A DNA stretch of 64,000 nt from Homalodisca vitripennis (taxonomy: Eukaryota; Arthropoda; Insecta; Hemiptera; Cicadellidae): NCBI RefSeq assembly GCF_021130785.1, contig NC_060213.1, forward strand, positions 71,568,001 to 71,632,000, read 5' to 3'. Below are positions 13,812 to 24,406 of this stretch, one piece after another. The position numbers and the translations under genes are program-made. Within the stretch, counting starts at the first letter, position 1; every line of letters begins with the position of its first letter. The notes beneath the pieces are model-generated. The model was not told where the DNA came from and did not search any database. It saw nothing but the letters and a program-made list of their open reading frames with translations.

Positions 13812-15843
13812 AATAGCATATATCATTCTAATGCTACTTGCCCATATAGAATGATAAAGGAGCGATCTCATAGGAAGAGTAATGCCTGGATTACTCAGGA
13901 TATTCTCTACTTGAGAGAAAGGCTCAAATTTTACCATTTAATTTATTTAAAATCAAATAACGAAAACTTCAAAAATTTTTATAGAACATTTAAACAAAAT
14001 TATCGCAAGGAAATAAAAGCCGCTAAAGCACGACATATTGAACAAAAATTGGAGAACGCAGAAAATTTTTCAAAAAGTGCGTGGGAAGTAATAAAAATCG
14101 TTACATCACAAACAAATAACTCAAAACAATCAAATCCGAAACTAAAAATTGACGGTAAATTAACAGACGACCCACTTCTAGTGACTAGCGAATTTAATAA
14201 TTTTTTTTCGACTGTGGCTGTACCAAGCACATCTTTCAGTTGTGACAATCTTGTAGAAAATGTAGTAGTGAGACCGGTCTCTTCCATGGTTCTGTTTCCT
14301 GTGGGGGAGGTGGAGATGGCAGTCGTCTTGAGAGACCTCAAGCCGAAGAAGTCCAGCGACATCAACGGAATGTCCGTGTGGCTGATCAAGCGTTGCTTCA
14401 AGCACATTTTGACACCACTTACTAAATTGATAAATCTGTCCTTCGCACAAGGCGTTTTCCCTTCAGCTTTGAAGACAGCAATAGTGGTTCCGATCTTTAA
14501 AAAGGATGCTCCTTGCATCGCAAGTAATTACCGTCCTGTATCCATTCTTCCTGTCATGAGCAAAATTTTCGAAAAGGTTTTCATTAGAAGGCTTGACGGT
14601 TTTCTTGAACAGTTTGAAATTCTTAACCCTGAGCAGTACGGATTCAGGAAAAATAAATCGACGATTGATGCTGTAACAAAACTCATTGACTGTGTTGTTG
14701 ATGGCTTGGAGAGGCGAGAACAAGTGCTCAGCATATTTCTCGACCTTTCAAAGGCCTTTGACTGTGTGCATCATGGGACATTGTTGCATCAGTTATGGAC
14801 ATGTGGTGTTCGAGGTCAGCCGCATAAATGGCTTTCGTCATACCTCAGTGGCAGAGAGCAGTGTGTGCAGATCGCGAACACCCTGTCAGGCAAAGTAAAA
14901 ATGCAGTACGGTGTTCCCCAGGGTTCAATTTTGGGGCCCATACTTTTTCTCATTTACGTCAACAGATTGAATTCATCAATTCAAAATGGAGAGGTGATTC
15001 AATATGCGGACGATACGACTCTCTGCATCAGATCAAGTACGAAACAAGATCTTGAGATCAAAGCCTTTATTGAACTAAACGCATGCATCGAGCACTTTTC
15101 AAAGATAAATCTAAAAACTAACTATGCCAAAACTAAAGTAATAAAATTTTGTCTCCGTCAACAAGAAGACGAATACAGACCAATTGTGATGGCGGATGAA
15201 GCTATCTTAGATGAAGCCGAATCCACCAAGTTTCTGGGGATGTACCTGGACAGGGGACTGACCTGGAGCTATCACATTGACAGAGTTTGCTCAAAGGTTG
15301 CCTCAGGCACTTATGTCTTACGCAATCTAGCAAAATTCTGCTCGTTTGATGTACTGAAAACTGCCTACTTTGGCATAGTACATCCACATTTGACCTACGG
15401 TTTGAGACTATGGGGCAGCTGTTCTAAATACAAATTTGACAGAGTATTTAGAACACAAAAGAAAGCTGTTCGAATAATTTCGAAATTAAAACCCAGAGAG
15501 TCGTGTAAAATTGCCTTCAGGGAGCTTGGATTTCTAACCTTACCCAGCCTCTATATTCTCGACGTTACCCTGTACTGCCGATTCAAATGTGAACTGGTTC
15601 AGGGCAGGGACGTCCTCAGTACGAGACCAGAGGCAGGAACAATTTCAGGACAGAACAGCATAGAACGGCTATGTTCGAACACTTACCATCTCAAATGGGT
15701 GTCAGGTTAATCAATAAGCTCCCTGGAGATCTCAAACGAATTAATGAACCCAAACAATTCAAATCTCGATTAAGACACTTTTTGTTGTCAAAGGCATTTT
15801 ACTCCGTTGATGAGTTTACGATGGGCCGCTGGGATCAAAATTA
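13812..15843 (+). pseudogene. LINE ORF2 reverse transcriptase (partial)
   Basis: The frame is open through the truncation point; the first ATG is 13851. Landmarks of a Jockey/CR1-type RT: SNYRPVSILPVMSKIFEK (about 14523), FRKNKSTIDAV, FLDLSKAFDCVHH (about 14741), GVPQGSILGP (about 14911), the catalytic YADD (about 15004) and TKFLGMYLDRGLTW. The frame reads 619 codons from 13851 to a stop at 15710. The conserved C-terminal end, MGVRLINKLP to the stop at 15843, lies in another phase, so a single frameshift near 15680 breaks the last 50 codons. The endonuclease half is absent. The RT active site is intact, which makes this one of the better preserved reading frames in the window. Confidence 0.9.
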
Positions 15844-16042
15844 ATATTTTATTATTATTATTTTATTTATCCTTTTCTGATATCCAAAACATGCAAAATA
15901 CAATATATTGTTAGGTTCACACATTATTATGTGGAATTAACTGTGCCTATGTTAAGATAGGTTTTAGTTTATAAATTTTTAAATCCAAATGTTGAAATGA
16001 CGCTTGCAATGCAATTTTGTTAATTGTTTTACTGCAATAAAG

Positions 16043-16070
16043 AATTATTATTATTATTATTATTATTATA
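16043..16070 (+). repeat. (ATT)n LINE tail
   Basis: ATT triplets directly follow GCAATAAAGA at the 3' end of LINE copy 1. Copy 2 ends the same way at 36417-36438. Confidence 0.9.
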
Positions 16071-16126
16071 AACGCATATGTGACAGATGCGGCCAAATAC
16101 AAAATAATTGAATCGGAAAAAGTAAG

Positions 16127-16197
16127 CGCTCTGTGGTGTAATGGTAGCACATTCACCCGGCAAGTGAGAGATCCGGGTTCGACTCCCGGCGGAGCAA
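16127..16197 (+). pseudogene. tRNA-like sequence, Ala(GGC)-type anticodon, unit 1
   Basis: It folds as a cloverleaf of 71 nt. The acceptor has six pairs plus one C-A mismatch at the end. The D arm is GTGT/GCAC, the anticodon stem TTCAC/GTGAG with loop CCGGCAA, and the T arm CCGGG/CCCGG with loop TTCGACT. The A box (TGGTGTAATGG) and B box (GGTTCGACTCC) match the pol III consensus. Position 33 is C instead of the near-universal U and the terminal pair is broken, so it is a tRNA-derived repeat head and not a normal tRNA gene. Pol III transcription remains possible; the run of five Ts soon after could stop it. Confidence 0.75.
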
Positions 16198-16378
16198 GTA
16201 CTTTTTGTGATTCAATGTTTATTGAAATTAAATAAGGCTATTGCCCTTTATACAATTTAATGTAATTAAAAGTCAGTTGACAGGTATTTGGTCTTCCGAT
16301 CATATGTTAGTTTGCTTATTTAAACGCATATGTGACAGATGCGGCCAAATACAAAATAATTGAATCGGAAAAAGTAAG

Positions 16379-16449
16379 CGCTCTGTGGTGTAATGGTAGC
16401 ACATTTACCCGGCAAGTGAGAGATCCGGGTTCGACTCCCGGCGGAGCAA
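16379..16449 (+). pseudogene. tRNA-like sequence, unit 2
   Basis: Located exactly 252 bases after the first copy. It differs by one base in the anticodon stem (TTTAC for TTCAC), which converts C-G to a T-G wobble pair. Both pol III boxes are intact. Confidence 0.75.
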
Positions 16450-16513
16450 GTACTTTTTGTGATTCAATGTTTATTTGAATTAAATAAGGCTATTGCCCTT
16501 TATACAATTTAAT

Positions 16514-16538
16514 GTATATATATATATATATATATATA
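16514..16538. repeat. Short TA tract closing the satellite array
   Basis: A TA run directly after the second monomer is cut short in its tail. Confidence 0.85.
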
Positions 16539-18060
16539 CAATAATAATACGAGTATATTAGGCAAGGGACACCAACGAAGAAGAGTTATAGTAGAAGTGG
16601 GAATCAATTGGTTTTCGTTTCAACAGGCTGGATTTAATGGGAGCCAATCCTAGCAAGCTGTGATTAATTATACAATTATGTTTGGATACATGCCATTAAA
16701 TATCATATTCACAGTAACTTTTTATATTACTAATGAAGACTATTGCTGAAATTACTTGTGTAATCATGACAATAGTTATAAAAAGGTTAAGGAAACGTTG
16801 ATAATAAATGAGAATACTGTTTTTATGCTTTTTAAGCAGATTAAATTAACTCAATATTTTAGGTAACATTAATTGTTTTAATTCTCAAAACAGATTTCAA
16901 TGATAGTTTGTTTCCGTATACAGGTTTTTGCTCAGCTTTATCGAAATGTATCTCTTAGGAGGATATACCTAGAACGAATTACTCTAAAATTTTGAAAGAA
17001 TGTTTATTTATAAGTAGGCAAGATCGAGTGCGATGAATAAGAATTTCTATTTAAAGAGTGTCACAATCTTAAAAGGATTTCTTGAAGGATACTCCTCAAA
17101 CAACAGGGGTCTGAAGAAACTTAAGACCACTTGGCATGGTGCAGGTTTATTACTCTTTTTTATGTACGTAATTATATTTTTCAATTATCTTATTAGGCAA
17201 TGGCATGAACCAGATCCGAGCATAGTATTTTAAAAATAACACCCATATCCTGGAATCTTATTGAACCTTCTTACATCACTACACACACTATAGCTTTCTC
17301 CCACCGTGTGAATAATGTTTATTGCATACTCTTCATAAGTCCCAGTAACTGGCTATATCGTAGATGAAAGATGAGAGTTATTTACGTGAATAAACACGTG
17401 AAGAGGGCTGAAAACAGGGAAAACACTTAAGTCTAGTTCAGGAGTTATTGATTTAATGACTCAGTAGTTACTGACGAGGAAAATTACTTGGGATTTAAAG
17501 AGAACATGGATCTCACTTCAGAGTCCTAAGATATATAATTAAACGGAAATACATTTACAGGAGGAAATTTAATTAGTTCGCTACTATTCATTTATGCACC
17601 ACCGTTTTAAATACTCATTTCGTTCCTTGGTAATGCTTAAAATGAACTTTTTCTATGCTTTTTTTTAATGTATGTTCACCGATCTTATGGTAACCATTGA
17701 ACTAATTTGGATGATCCATCTATAAACGAAATATGGCTCCTCCTGTTTATTATTACTTCAGTTGCTGACCTAAGATGTCTAACCAGGAAATCTCTTTGTA
17801 AGTTTTGCATGTATAACCACGTGGAGAAGCCAAACAAATCAAACTGCTGGCCTACAGTTTTCTTACGATTCCCTCAACACTGATATGAAATATAAATTTT
17901 GTCTGTTTGGCTAAAAAATATGAATCTATTGGATGCTATATGTATGTATGTATATATATATGTATATAACTATATATATATATATGTATGTATTTTTAAC
18001 AGAATTCTGTGGCTGATAGTACTAGTCATATAAATATAGGTAGAACATTTCTCTTTTAGC
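16539..18060. other. Unannotated AT-rich sequence
   Basis: A 66-codon frame at 17033-17233 has a hydrophobic stretch but no family resemblance. A TATG/TA-rich simple stretch lies at 17938-17990. No other structure seen. Confidence 0.45.
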
Positions 18061-18235
18061 CGCTACCAGTCAAAATCCTATTTGAGAAATTTTATTCAAA
18101 TTCAAACCGTATTTTTGCAACGAAATCCGTCACTGCATAACCAAACACGATCACTATAAAGGTAAGCTTGCACAAGCTGTGAGCAGCAAACATTTTGTAC
18201 TTTGGTAGGCATCAGCTACTTTGCATAGTTTATAA
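18061..18235 (+). repeat. Dispersed ~150-bp repeat, copy 1
   Basis: Shares with 45230-45360 the order CACTGCATA, AACA, AAAGGTA, GCTTG, GAGCA, CAAA and TAGGCAT at nearly the same spacing. It also shares a diverged version with 18270-18405. Function unknown. Confidence 0.65.
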
Positions 18236-18269
18236 CATTTTGCAAGATACAACATATTTTAAAACTGTT

Positions 18270-18405
18270 ATCAGAGTTCCAACTGTATTTATTTCAAAAC
18301 AATCCGTCAATGAATAAGCGAACACGACCACTTAAAAAATACAAAATAAGCTTCCACTAGCCTGGAGCGCCAAACATAACACAGTTGAGAGGTATCAGTT
18401 GTTTG
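18270..18405 (+). repeat. Dispersed ~150-bp repeat, copy 2 (diverged)
   Basis: Lies about 190 bp after copy 1 and repeats its landmarks: a TTCCAACTGTATTTATTTC start, CCGTCAATGAATAAGCGAAC, AAGCTTC and GGAGCGCCAAA. Confidence 0.55.
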
Positions 18406-19710
18406 TTGCTACTCGTGCTCGTTTATGCATAGAGGGATTGCGTTGAAACAAGTACCGTTGGAACTGTAATTGAATTGCTCAAATAGTTGGTGCCTGATAA
18501 CTTTTTTATAACTATACCTCATTTGTTATTTGCCAGACGCCATTTTGCTAATATTAAGTAAATAACACATTTTTTATTTTTTTATCTTATCTATTAATAC
18601 TTAAGTGGGAGATTTTGTTTCTTTAGCTGAACTCGTTTGTATAAAATAATATTTTTATAAAAGTACAATGTATAAACCATTCTACAATAACAGAGTACAT
18701 TGAAACTTGTCGAGACATAATAAGCTGCCGAAATACCGTTTTCTTCTAATGCCCACATCTTAACTCACACATTACATATGACAAACCATTGTACATGCTA
18801 ACTGTCCGAGTGACATCTTATCGGAGTAAATTTCTAAAATACCTCCTGTAGTGACGATGTAAGGTTGTAACTTTTCTGATCGTTATAAATTACATTAGAG
18901 TTACTGTGAGAAGTTTTTTAGACTACATTGGTAGTAAACACCAAACATAATTTGAAGGCGGCACCAAATTGTAAATATTACACTAAAAGCAATTAACTTA
19001 AAGCTTTAGTAAATGAAAGCGCATTACTTGTAATTAAAATTAAGCTGTTTGAAGATGGAACACGGTTATGTAATAATTTTAAAGAATGAAGTTTTATTGT
19101 AATATGGCATTAAGATTTACATTAAGACATTATTTAATTATTTAAGGCAGATTAAATACCTATACTTAAAACTATACTTACATAGAGGGTATAAACTCTT
19201 ATATACTTAAAAAAATACTATAATAGTATGTATTGTACGTTATATAAAAATAAAGGCTAATGCATTGTAACTACCTATACCAAACTATATAATGTATAAA
19301 ATATTCCAATCTATAATTCTAAATCTGGAAATTTTCTTTCGATGCTTTTATAACATTAAAAAATTAAATTAAAAATGCCAGCAATAATGTGGTAATATAT
19401 TTAATTAATTTCTTAACATTTCTTCCGAAAATTAATTAAATTAATTTCGTAACATTTCATTAATGCCGAAGAGTTTGACGAATCTTTCCAAATTAGTGTA
19501 GTTTTTCTTTCCAAAGTTGGAGTTTTTAAGTGTTAATATTGTTTATAATGCGTGTTCGTATATAAGTAAAGATAACTTTAATATTGAGCATAATTCCCTT
19601 TTTATGATATCTATTCAGAAGTGGTATGAGGAAATAAAAGACAGATGTTATAATATTAGAGTTTCGTTTAAAACCATATTAACAAAACTTTTATTCTGTA
19701 GATATTATTG
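18406..19710. other. Unannotated AT-rich sequence
   Basis: No coding or repeat structure recognised up to the outer end of the nested TIR elements. Confidence 0.45.
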
Positions 19711-19779
19711 TAGTGCAGTCATTGAAGCACTATTGCTCCGAATTTTGTTACTGTGAACCGAATTGCATACAATTTTGGA

Positions 19780-19813
19780 ATTGAAGACTTGAAATAAATA
19801 ACGGGCTAAGTGC
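19780..19813 (+). repeat. Left TIR of the inner transposon
   Basis: 34 bp matching 22573-22606 exactly in reverse complement; it ends ACGGGCTAAGTGC. The outermost AT may be target duplication and not element. Confidence 0.9.
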
Positions 19814-19861
19814 AAAAAATTACGAAATGGTTTTTTTTTTTTTAAATATGTTTCTGAATGT

Positions 19862-20660
19862 AAAGCCCTACATACCTATATAACGGGGTAAGTGCCAAAT
19901 GCATTGGAAGTAGTTTAAAAAAAATCCGATAGACTGCGCCAATGGGCTATGTGCCACCCGCCTAACCTATATAACGAGGTAAGTGCCAAATGCATTGGGA
20001 AGTAGTTTAAAAAAAATCCGATAGACTGCGCCATGGGCTATGTGCCACCCGCCTAACCTATATAACGAGGTAAGTGCCAAATGCATTGGAAGTAGTTTAA
20101 AAAAAATCCGATAGACTGCGCCATGGGCTATGTGCCACCCGCCTAACCTATATAACGAGGTAAGTGCCAAATGCATTGGAAGTAGTTTAAAAAAAAATCC
20201 GATAGACTTGCGCCATGGGGCTATGTGCCACCCGCCTAACCTATATAACGAGGTAAGTGCCAAATGCATTGGAAGTAGTTTAAAAAAAATCGCGATAACT
20301 GCGCCATGGCTATGTGCCACCGACGAGGTAAGTGCCAAATGCATTGGAAGTAGTTTAAAAAAAATCCGATAGACTGCGCCGTGCCACCCGCCTAACCTAT
20401 ATAACGAGGTGTGCCAAATGCATTGGAAGTGTTTAAAAAAAATCCGATAGACTGCGCCATGGGCTATGTGCCACCCGCCTAACCTATATAACGAGGTAAG
20501 TGCCAAATGCATTGGAAGTAGTTTAAAAAAAATCCGATAGACTGCGAATGCATAACGAGGTAAGTGCCAAATGCATTGGAAGTAGTTTAAAAAAAATCCG
20601 ATAGACTGCGCCATGGGCTATGTGCCACCCGCCTAACCTATATGACGGGCTAAGTGCCAC
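19862..20660 (+). repeat. Tandem ~90-bp array, about nine units
   Basis: The unit runs from CCTATATAACGAGG through AAGTGCCAAATGCATTGG, an A8 run, CCGATAGACTGCG and GGGCTATGTGCCACCCG. Several units carry internal deletions (near 20320, 20390 and 20540), so length varies. A long minus-strand open frame across it is only the repeat read in phase. Each unit contains the GGGCTATGTGCCA motif shared with the TIR, plus a related GAGGTAAGTGCCAA, so the array is probably a multiplied transposase-binding region. Confidence 0.93.
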
Positions 20661-20772
20661 TTCCAGTTTTAGTCAGCTTGCTGTTGTTTATTTACAAGGG
20701 CTAAAGTGAACTGTTTGAGGTTATGTTAGTGTTTTTCTATTGTAATAATAGTTGATCATTATAACTGTTACT

Positions 20773-22320
20773 ATGGAGAACGTATTTGAAGAACATCATG
20801 TTCAAAAGAAAAACAGGAAGAAAGGAGAAGGTACAATCCAGCAGGAGATGAAATTACGAAGAAGTAAAGGATTGGCATACATAACTAAGAAGAAACAAAT
20901 TGTTAGTGCTAAGGAAGAACCTAGTACTAGGGTAAGTGTTTTTTAATTGATTAATAGTTATTAAGGATAATAATATCATCGCTGTCGTGTATCAAAACTT
21001 TTTAAATCAAAAGGAATGGGTTTCAATACCATAGGAAATACGAAATGAACACAGGTTAGACATAGTTAAGAAATTTTGAAGGCTTGAAATATAGGGCTAA
21101 GTGGCTAACACTCAGTAATGTCAGCTACTAACATAGGTTTTATTTTACAGGCAATTTGCAAATGTAAGAACGAGTGTAAGACGATCAGTTCTGATTGGAA
21201 GTTGAAGCTCTTTACTGATTTTTACAACTTGGAGGATAATGTCAAACAAAACAACCTTCTCATGGGACTTCTAATTCTCATACCAGTAAAAAGAAAGCTA
21301 CATGGTAACTACACAAATGAGAAGGACAGTAGAAGGCAATGCACTGTTTGCTTTACTCTACCAAATGAAGGAGGTGGTGTGTTCAGTGTTTGTAAACAAA
21401 CTTTTTTGGATACATTCTCCATAAACAAGAGGCGAGTTGAAACATTAGTGAGTGCGAAAAAATTGGGCATGACCTCATACACTGAAAAAAGAGGTAATAA
21501 ATTGAAAACAAGGAAATTCTCTCAAGAACATGAAATGCTTGTTGTTGGACACATAAACAATTTCCCACGTAATGAGAGCCATTACACAAGGAATAAAAGT
21601 TCGAGGAAATATCTTAGCCAAGATCTAAGCATAAATAGAATGTATCTTGCATTCAAAGAACTCCACACTGACTCTCCGATAACTTATCGTTACTATTTTA
21701 GTACTTTCAAGAAACATTTCCCAGACTTATCCTTCCGTCTTCCAAGAACAGACACATGCGACACATGTGATATTTTGAAAGCCCAGAGACAGGGCAGCCC
21801 TGGAAACAGAGAGTTACAATTTAAAATTGAAAATCATCATAGTTCTTGGTACCGGGGGCACTCTTTTATGAGCTGTGACAGGGACTTTGCGCTCATTGAA
21901 AAAAGGAAGCGTGTTGAAAAATGCGAAACACCAATGGATTTGGTTAGTTTGATAGCGAATACAAACAGGCAAAACCCATGTACAGTCACACTAATGGCTC
22001 CTGAAGATTTCTTTGACTTTAAATCCGCTGCTGAAAACACTTTGGATACTAAAAAGTTAGAAATATCCAAGGTACACTGGATTCAAGTATCTAAAGGCAA
22101 CGTGAAAGTAAAAACAAGGAGGACATTGGATGAAATGGAAGCATGGAAAGAATGTAATGTGCTGAAGAAAAATGTGGAAATGGGACAAATTAAGGACAAG
22201 CTTTTCAACTTGAGTTGTAAGAACAGATTAACAGAAGATAAGAAAAAAGATTTGCGTCAATTATTACCATTTCTTAAAAATGAAAGCAAGATATTCTATG
22301 AAGAAATTTTGCAAATGTAA
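20773..22320 (+). CDS. Transposase-like protein of the 2.8 kb element, two exons
   Basis: Exon 1 is 20773-20931 (ATG to AGG), the intron 20932-21150 (GTAAGT...TTTTACAG) and exon 2 21151-22320. Both junctions are phase 0, giving 442 residues. Exon 1 is highly basic (KKNRKKGEG, KLRRSK). Then come a Cys cluster CKCKNEC (56-62), CTVC (117-120), a VCKQTFL region with possible helix-turn-helix (133-152), HYTR and YLSQDLSI (about 197-214), TCDTCD (255-260) and GHSFMSCDRDFALIEK (289-304). This layout resembles a large family of uncharacterised insect transposase-like proteins. As I remember them, those have a catalytic core between the TCxTCD cysteines and the GHSF block. Here only about 28 residues separate these blocks, so the core seems to be deleted in frame. 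The reading frame is otherwise clean, which may mean the truncated protein (DNA binding without catalysis) is recent or retained. Confidence 0.72.
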
Positions 22321-22321
22321 T

Positions 22322-22405
22322 CAATGGCACATAGCCCATTAAATAGGTTTATGACATGGCACGTAGCCCATTAAATAGGTTTATGACTTGGCACTTAGCC
22401 CATGT
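22322..22405 (-). repeat. Sub-terminal 32-bp repeats, inward-facing motif
   Basis: Two full units and part of a third. On the minus strand each reads GGGCTANGTGCCA, the same motif as in the left array but in opposite orientation. It starts one base after the stop codon of the transposase-like gene. Confidence 0.88.
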
Positions 22406-22572
22406 TACATTTTTGTATTTTTTAACTCTTAAATGATTCTAGATACATGTCTGATTTTTAGGTATATTGTGTATCTTGTACCCACGTAACTACAATAACA
22501 TTATAATCTCAATACTGTACGTAGTTATTTCACCCAACAGAAAAACTTGATTATCTCAAAACTTTGTTTTTG

Positions 22573-22606
22573 GCACTTAGCCCGTTATTTATTTCAAGTC
22601 TTCAAT
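22573..22606 (-). repeat. Right TIR of the inner transposon
   Basis: Exact reverse complement of 19780-19813. Confidence 0.9.
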
Positions 22607-23969
22607 AATGTCATCTTACCCTTAACTTCAAAAGTGAAAATTATTTGAACTCCGCAACCACCCTGGGGGTGGTTGCCACCCCTTCTCGGAGGTGAATTTT
22701 TTTGTTTCAAAATAAACTCGGTTATCGATACAAGGCACCATTTTAAACAAAAAATTATTTTTAAAGTTTTTCGAAAAATCCAATACTTTTCAAGTTACTG
22801 GCAATGGAAAATTCGCAATTTTGTCACGTTTTTCATCGGCTTTTTGCTAATATCTCCAAAAATAAACGTTTTATCGAAAGTTTTTTTTTAAGAACAAAAT
22901 TGTAGCAGGTAATAAAATGAACAATTTGGTTTTTTATAAAGTATTCTAAGTGCAATATTAAGCTGCATATTAAAGATCAAAGCCGTTTTTTATTTTGTCT
23001 GAAATTTCATCGATGTTGTCAATGCCATCTAGCGGCGAGCAGATGCATTTTAGGCATTCTAATAAAAAAGATTTTTGTATTGCTTGAAATAAGCTTTAAA
23101 ATGAGCACTATTAAACGTCTTTTGCACGTAAAGTAAGTGAACTGTATTGCAAATAAGAGGAGCATTTAATGTTTTTTCTTTGAAATCAATAGGTTTCATA
23201 AGTACCATTTCCACCAAAGTTAAAATTAATCGGATTCCGCCTAGAATTAACTTTATTATGAAGAGTTTGATAGATCGTATCGGTTTTGCTGCTTCTGGAC
23301 ACATATTTTTCCAAAAAGTCACGATTTAAAACAATTTCAAATTAAAAAAAAAAAACCAACTTTTTTCATAATATCTCAAAAATGACTACAGATACGTATA
23401 AAAGTGTAGGGATGAAAAATTTAGGTATTTTTCTGAAAAACAATTTAGTTTCTTTGTTTTTTCTGACACACAAAAATTGACGGAGATATGATTGTTTAAA
23501 GAGCGCGTGGCAGCGCAATCACAGCCTCTCTTAAGCCCTTTAACCCTTCAGCGTTTGAGAAAAAGGTTTTTTACTATATATTTCAATGAAGGATGTTGTA
23601 GCTCTCTTAATTACCTTTACAATGGTTTTTTATAAATTGTGATTGCATGAAAATTGAAGGATTTGTGGTCCAAAAACTTATCATATATTTTTATACTTAG
23701 TAACTGAAAATTTCGGAGTGTGAATATTTGGAGCAATGTGAAAGTACGCAGCATAATAGAGACCCAAAACTATTGTAATGTGTATATATATACATAATAT
23801 AACTCATATATTTTGGAAACGTAGGCATGAATACATACCAACGTTCTTATATGTATATATATAACACATTTGAGTGAATTTTATATAATTTGTAAATTTT
23901 TTATTTAATAAATGGAAATTTTTTACTCTAAATTACATTTTTTTATATGTAATCATATATATTTACTGT

Positions 23970-24400
23970 TTTAATTTAGGGTTAGTTTTAAGTGTAGAAA
24001 AGCTTAAGAATATGATAATCATTTTCGAGAGTGTGGAATAATATTTAAATCCTTTTCATTTTATAAAAAAAAAATGTTTACAATTTTTTATAAAGGGGTA
24101 GTTTTTAAGGGTTGAAAGGGGATTAAAAATGTTGTAATTATTATAGAGAATATGAAATATTACTTACTCTATACTTACATCTTTTTATATCATACCAAAG
24201 TATTTTTTGTGGTTTTTTTCAATTTAGGGGTTGTTTGCAAGGGTTGTAAGATTTTCAAGGGGTTGAAAATGATTTTAATATGATGTACTTGTGATATAAA
24301 ACACTTTACAATTTCACCACTTACTCTTAGACATGTGTTCTAGCGATAAAATGGCTCAATGTCAATTTTTCCATTAAGGGGTTGTTTATACCCCTTGAAA
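23970..24400 (+). repeat. Degenerate 120-150 bp repeats inside the outer element
   Basis: TTTAGGGTTAGTTTT-like blocks recur at about 23979, 24098, 24228 and 24377. The later ones read GGGGTTGTTT or GGGGTAGTTT, and those at 24098 and 24228 are followed by AAGGGTTG and a GGGG(A/T)T run. The steps are about 119, 130 and 149 bp. Confidence 0.55.
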
Positions 24401-24406
24401 AAATAG

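Larger units (their letters stand above)
13807..16070 (+). mobile_element. 5'-truncated LINE, copy 1
   Basis: The insertion begins inside the linker between endonuclease and RT and ends in an (ATT)n tail (about 16043-16070). It interrupts the satellite exactly where the monomer reads TTTAAACGCATATG. The left side has TTTAATACGCA and the right side ATAAACGCATATG, consistent with a target duplication of about 8 bp with one difference. The copy has no ORF1 or endonuclease, as expected from incomplete target-primed reverse transcription. It is the same family as 32474-36434, recognised by shared protein sequence along the RT and by the same C-terminal ending (SKAFYSVDEF). Confidence 0.88.
16071..16513 (+). 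repeat. Tandem tRNA-bearing satellite, 252-bp monomer
   Basis: AACGCATATGTGACAG occurs at 16071 and again at 16323, giving a 252-bp period; the second unit ends at the TA tract at 16514. Each unit holds a linker, a tRNA-like head, the sequence AGTACTTTTTGTGATTCAATG, a TTGAAATTAAAT core and a spacer ending near CATATGTTAG. With 13627-13806 this makes at least three units before the LINE arrived. Copies elsewhere: 4356-4700 (-) and a fragment at 56221-56290 (+). Confidence 0.92.
19782..22604 (+). mobile_element. 2.8 kb DNA transposon with spliced transposase-like gene
   Basis: Bounded by 34-bp perfect inverted repeats. It contains a 90-bp tandem array on the left (19862-20660), a two-exon gene (20773-22320) and a short inverted-orientation array on the right (22322-22405). 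The motif GGGCTANGTGCCA recurs in the TIRs and in both arrays, pointing inward from each end. It is inserted in the left TIR of the host element, so the empty site can be reconstructed from the intact right TIR (TTTTGGAATTAGGCTC). Comparison fits a duplication of the dinucleotide AT (19780-19781 and 22605-22606). I cannot place it in a named superfamily. Confidence 0.85.

Noticed and set aside
14000..14734. Several open frames antisense to the LINE RT
   Set aside because: They are shadows of the strongly coding plus strand; none has domain sequence of its own.
16127..16449. Two functional tRNA-Ala genes
   Set aside because: Repeat context, C at position 33 and the broken terminal acceptor pair argue for a tRNA-derived repeat.
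19967..20614. A 215-codon minus-strand open frame with a repeated peptide
   Set aside because: It is the 90-bp tandem array read in phase. It has no independent coding signal and breaks wherever units carry indels.
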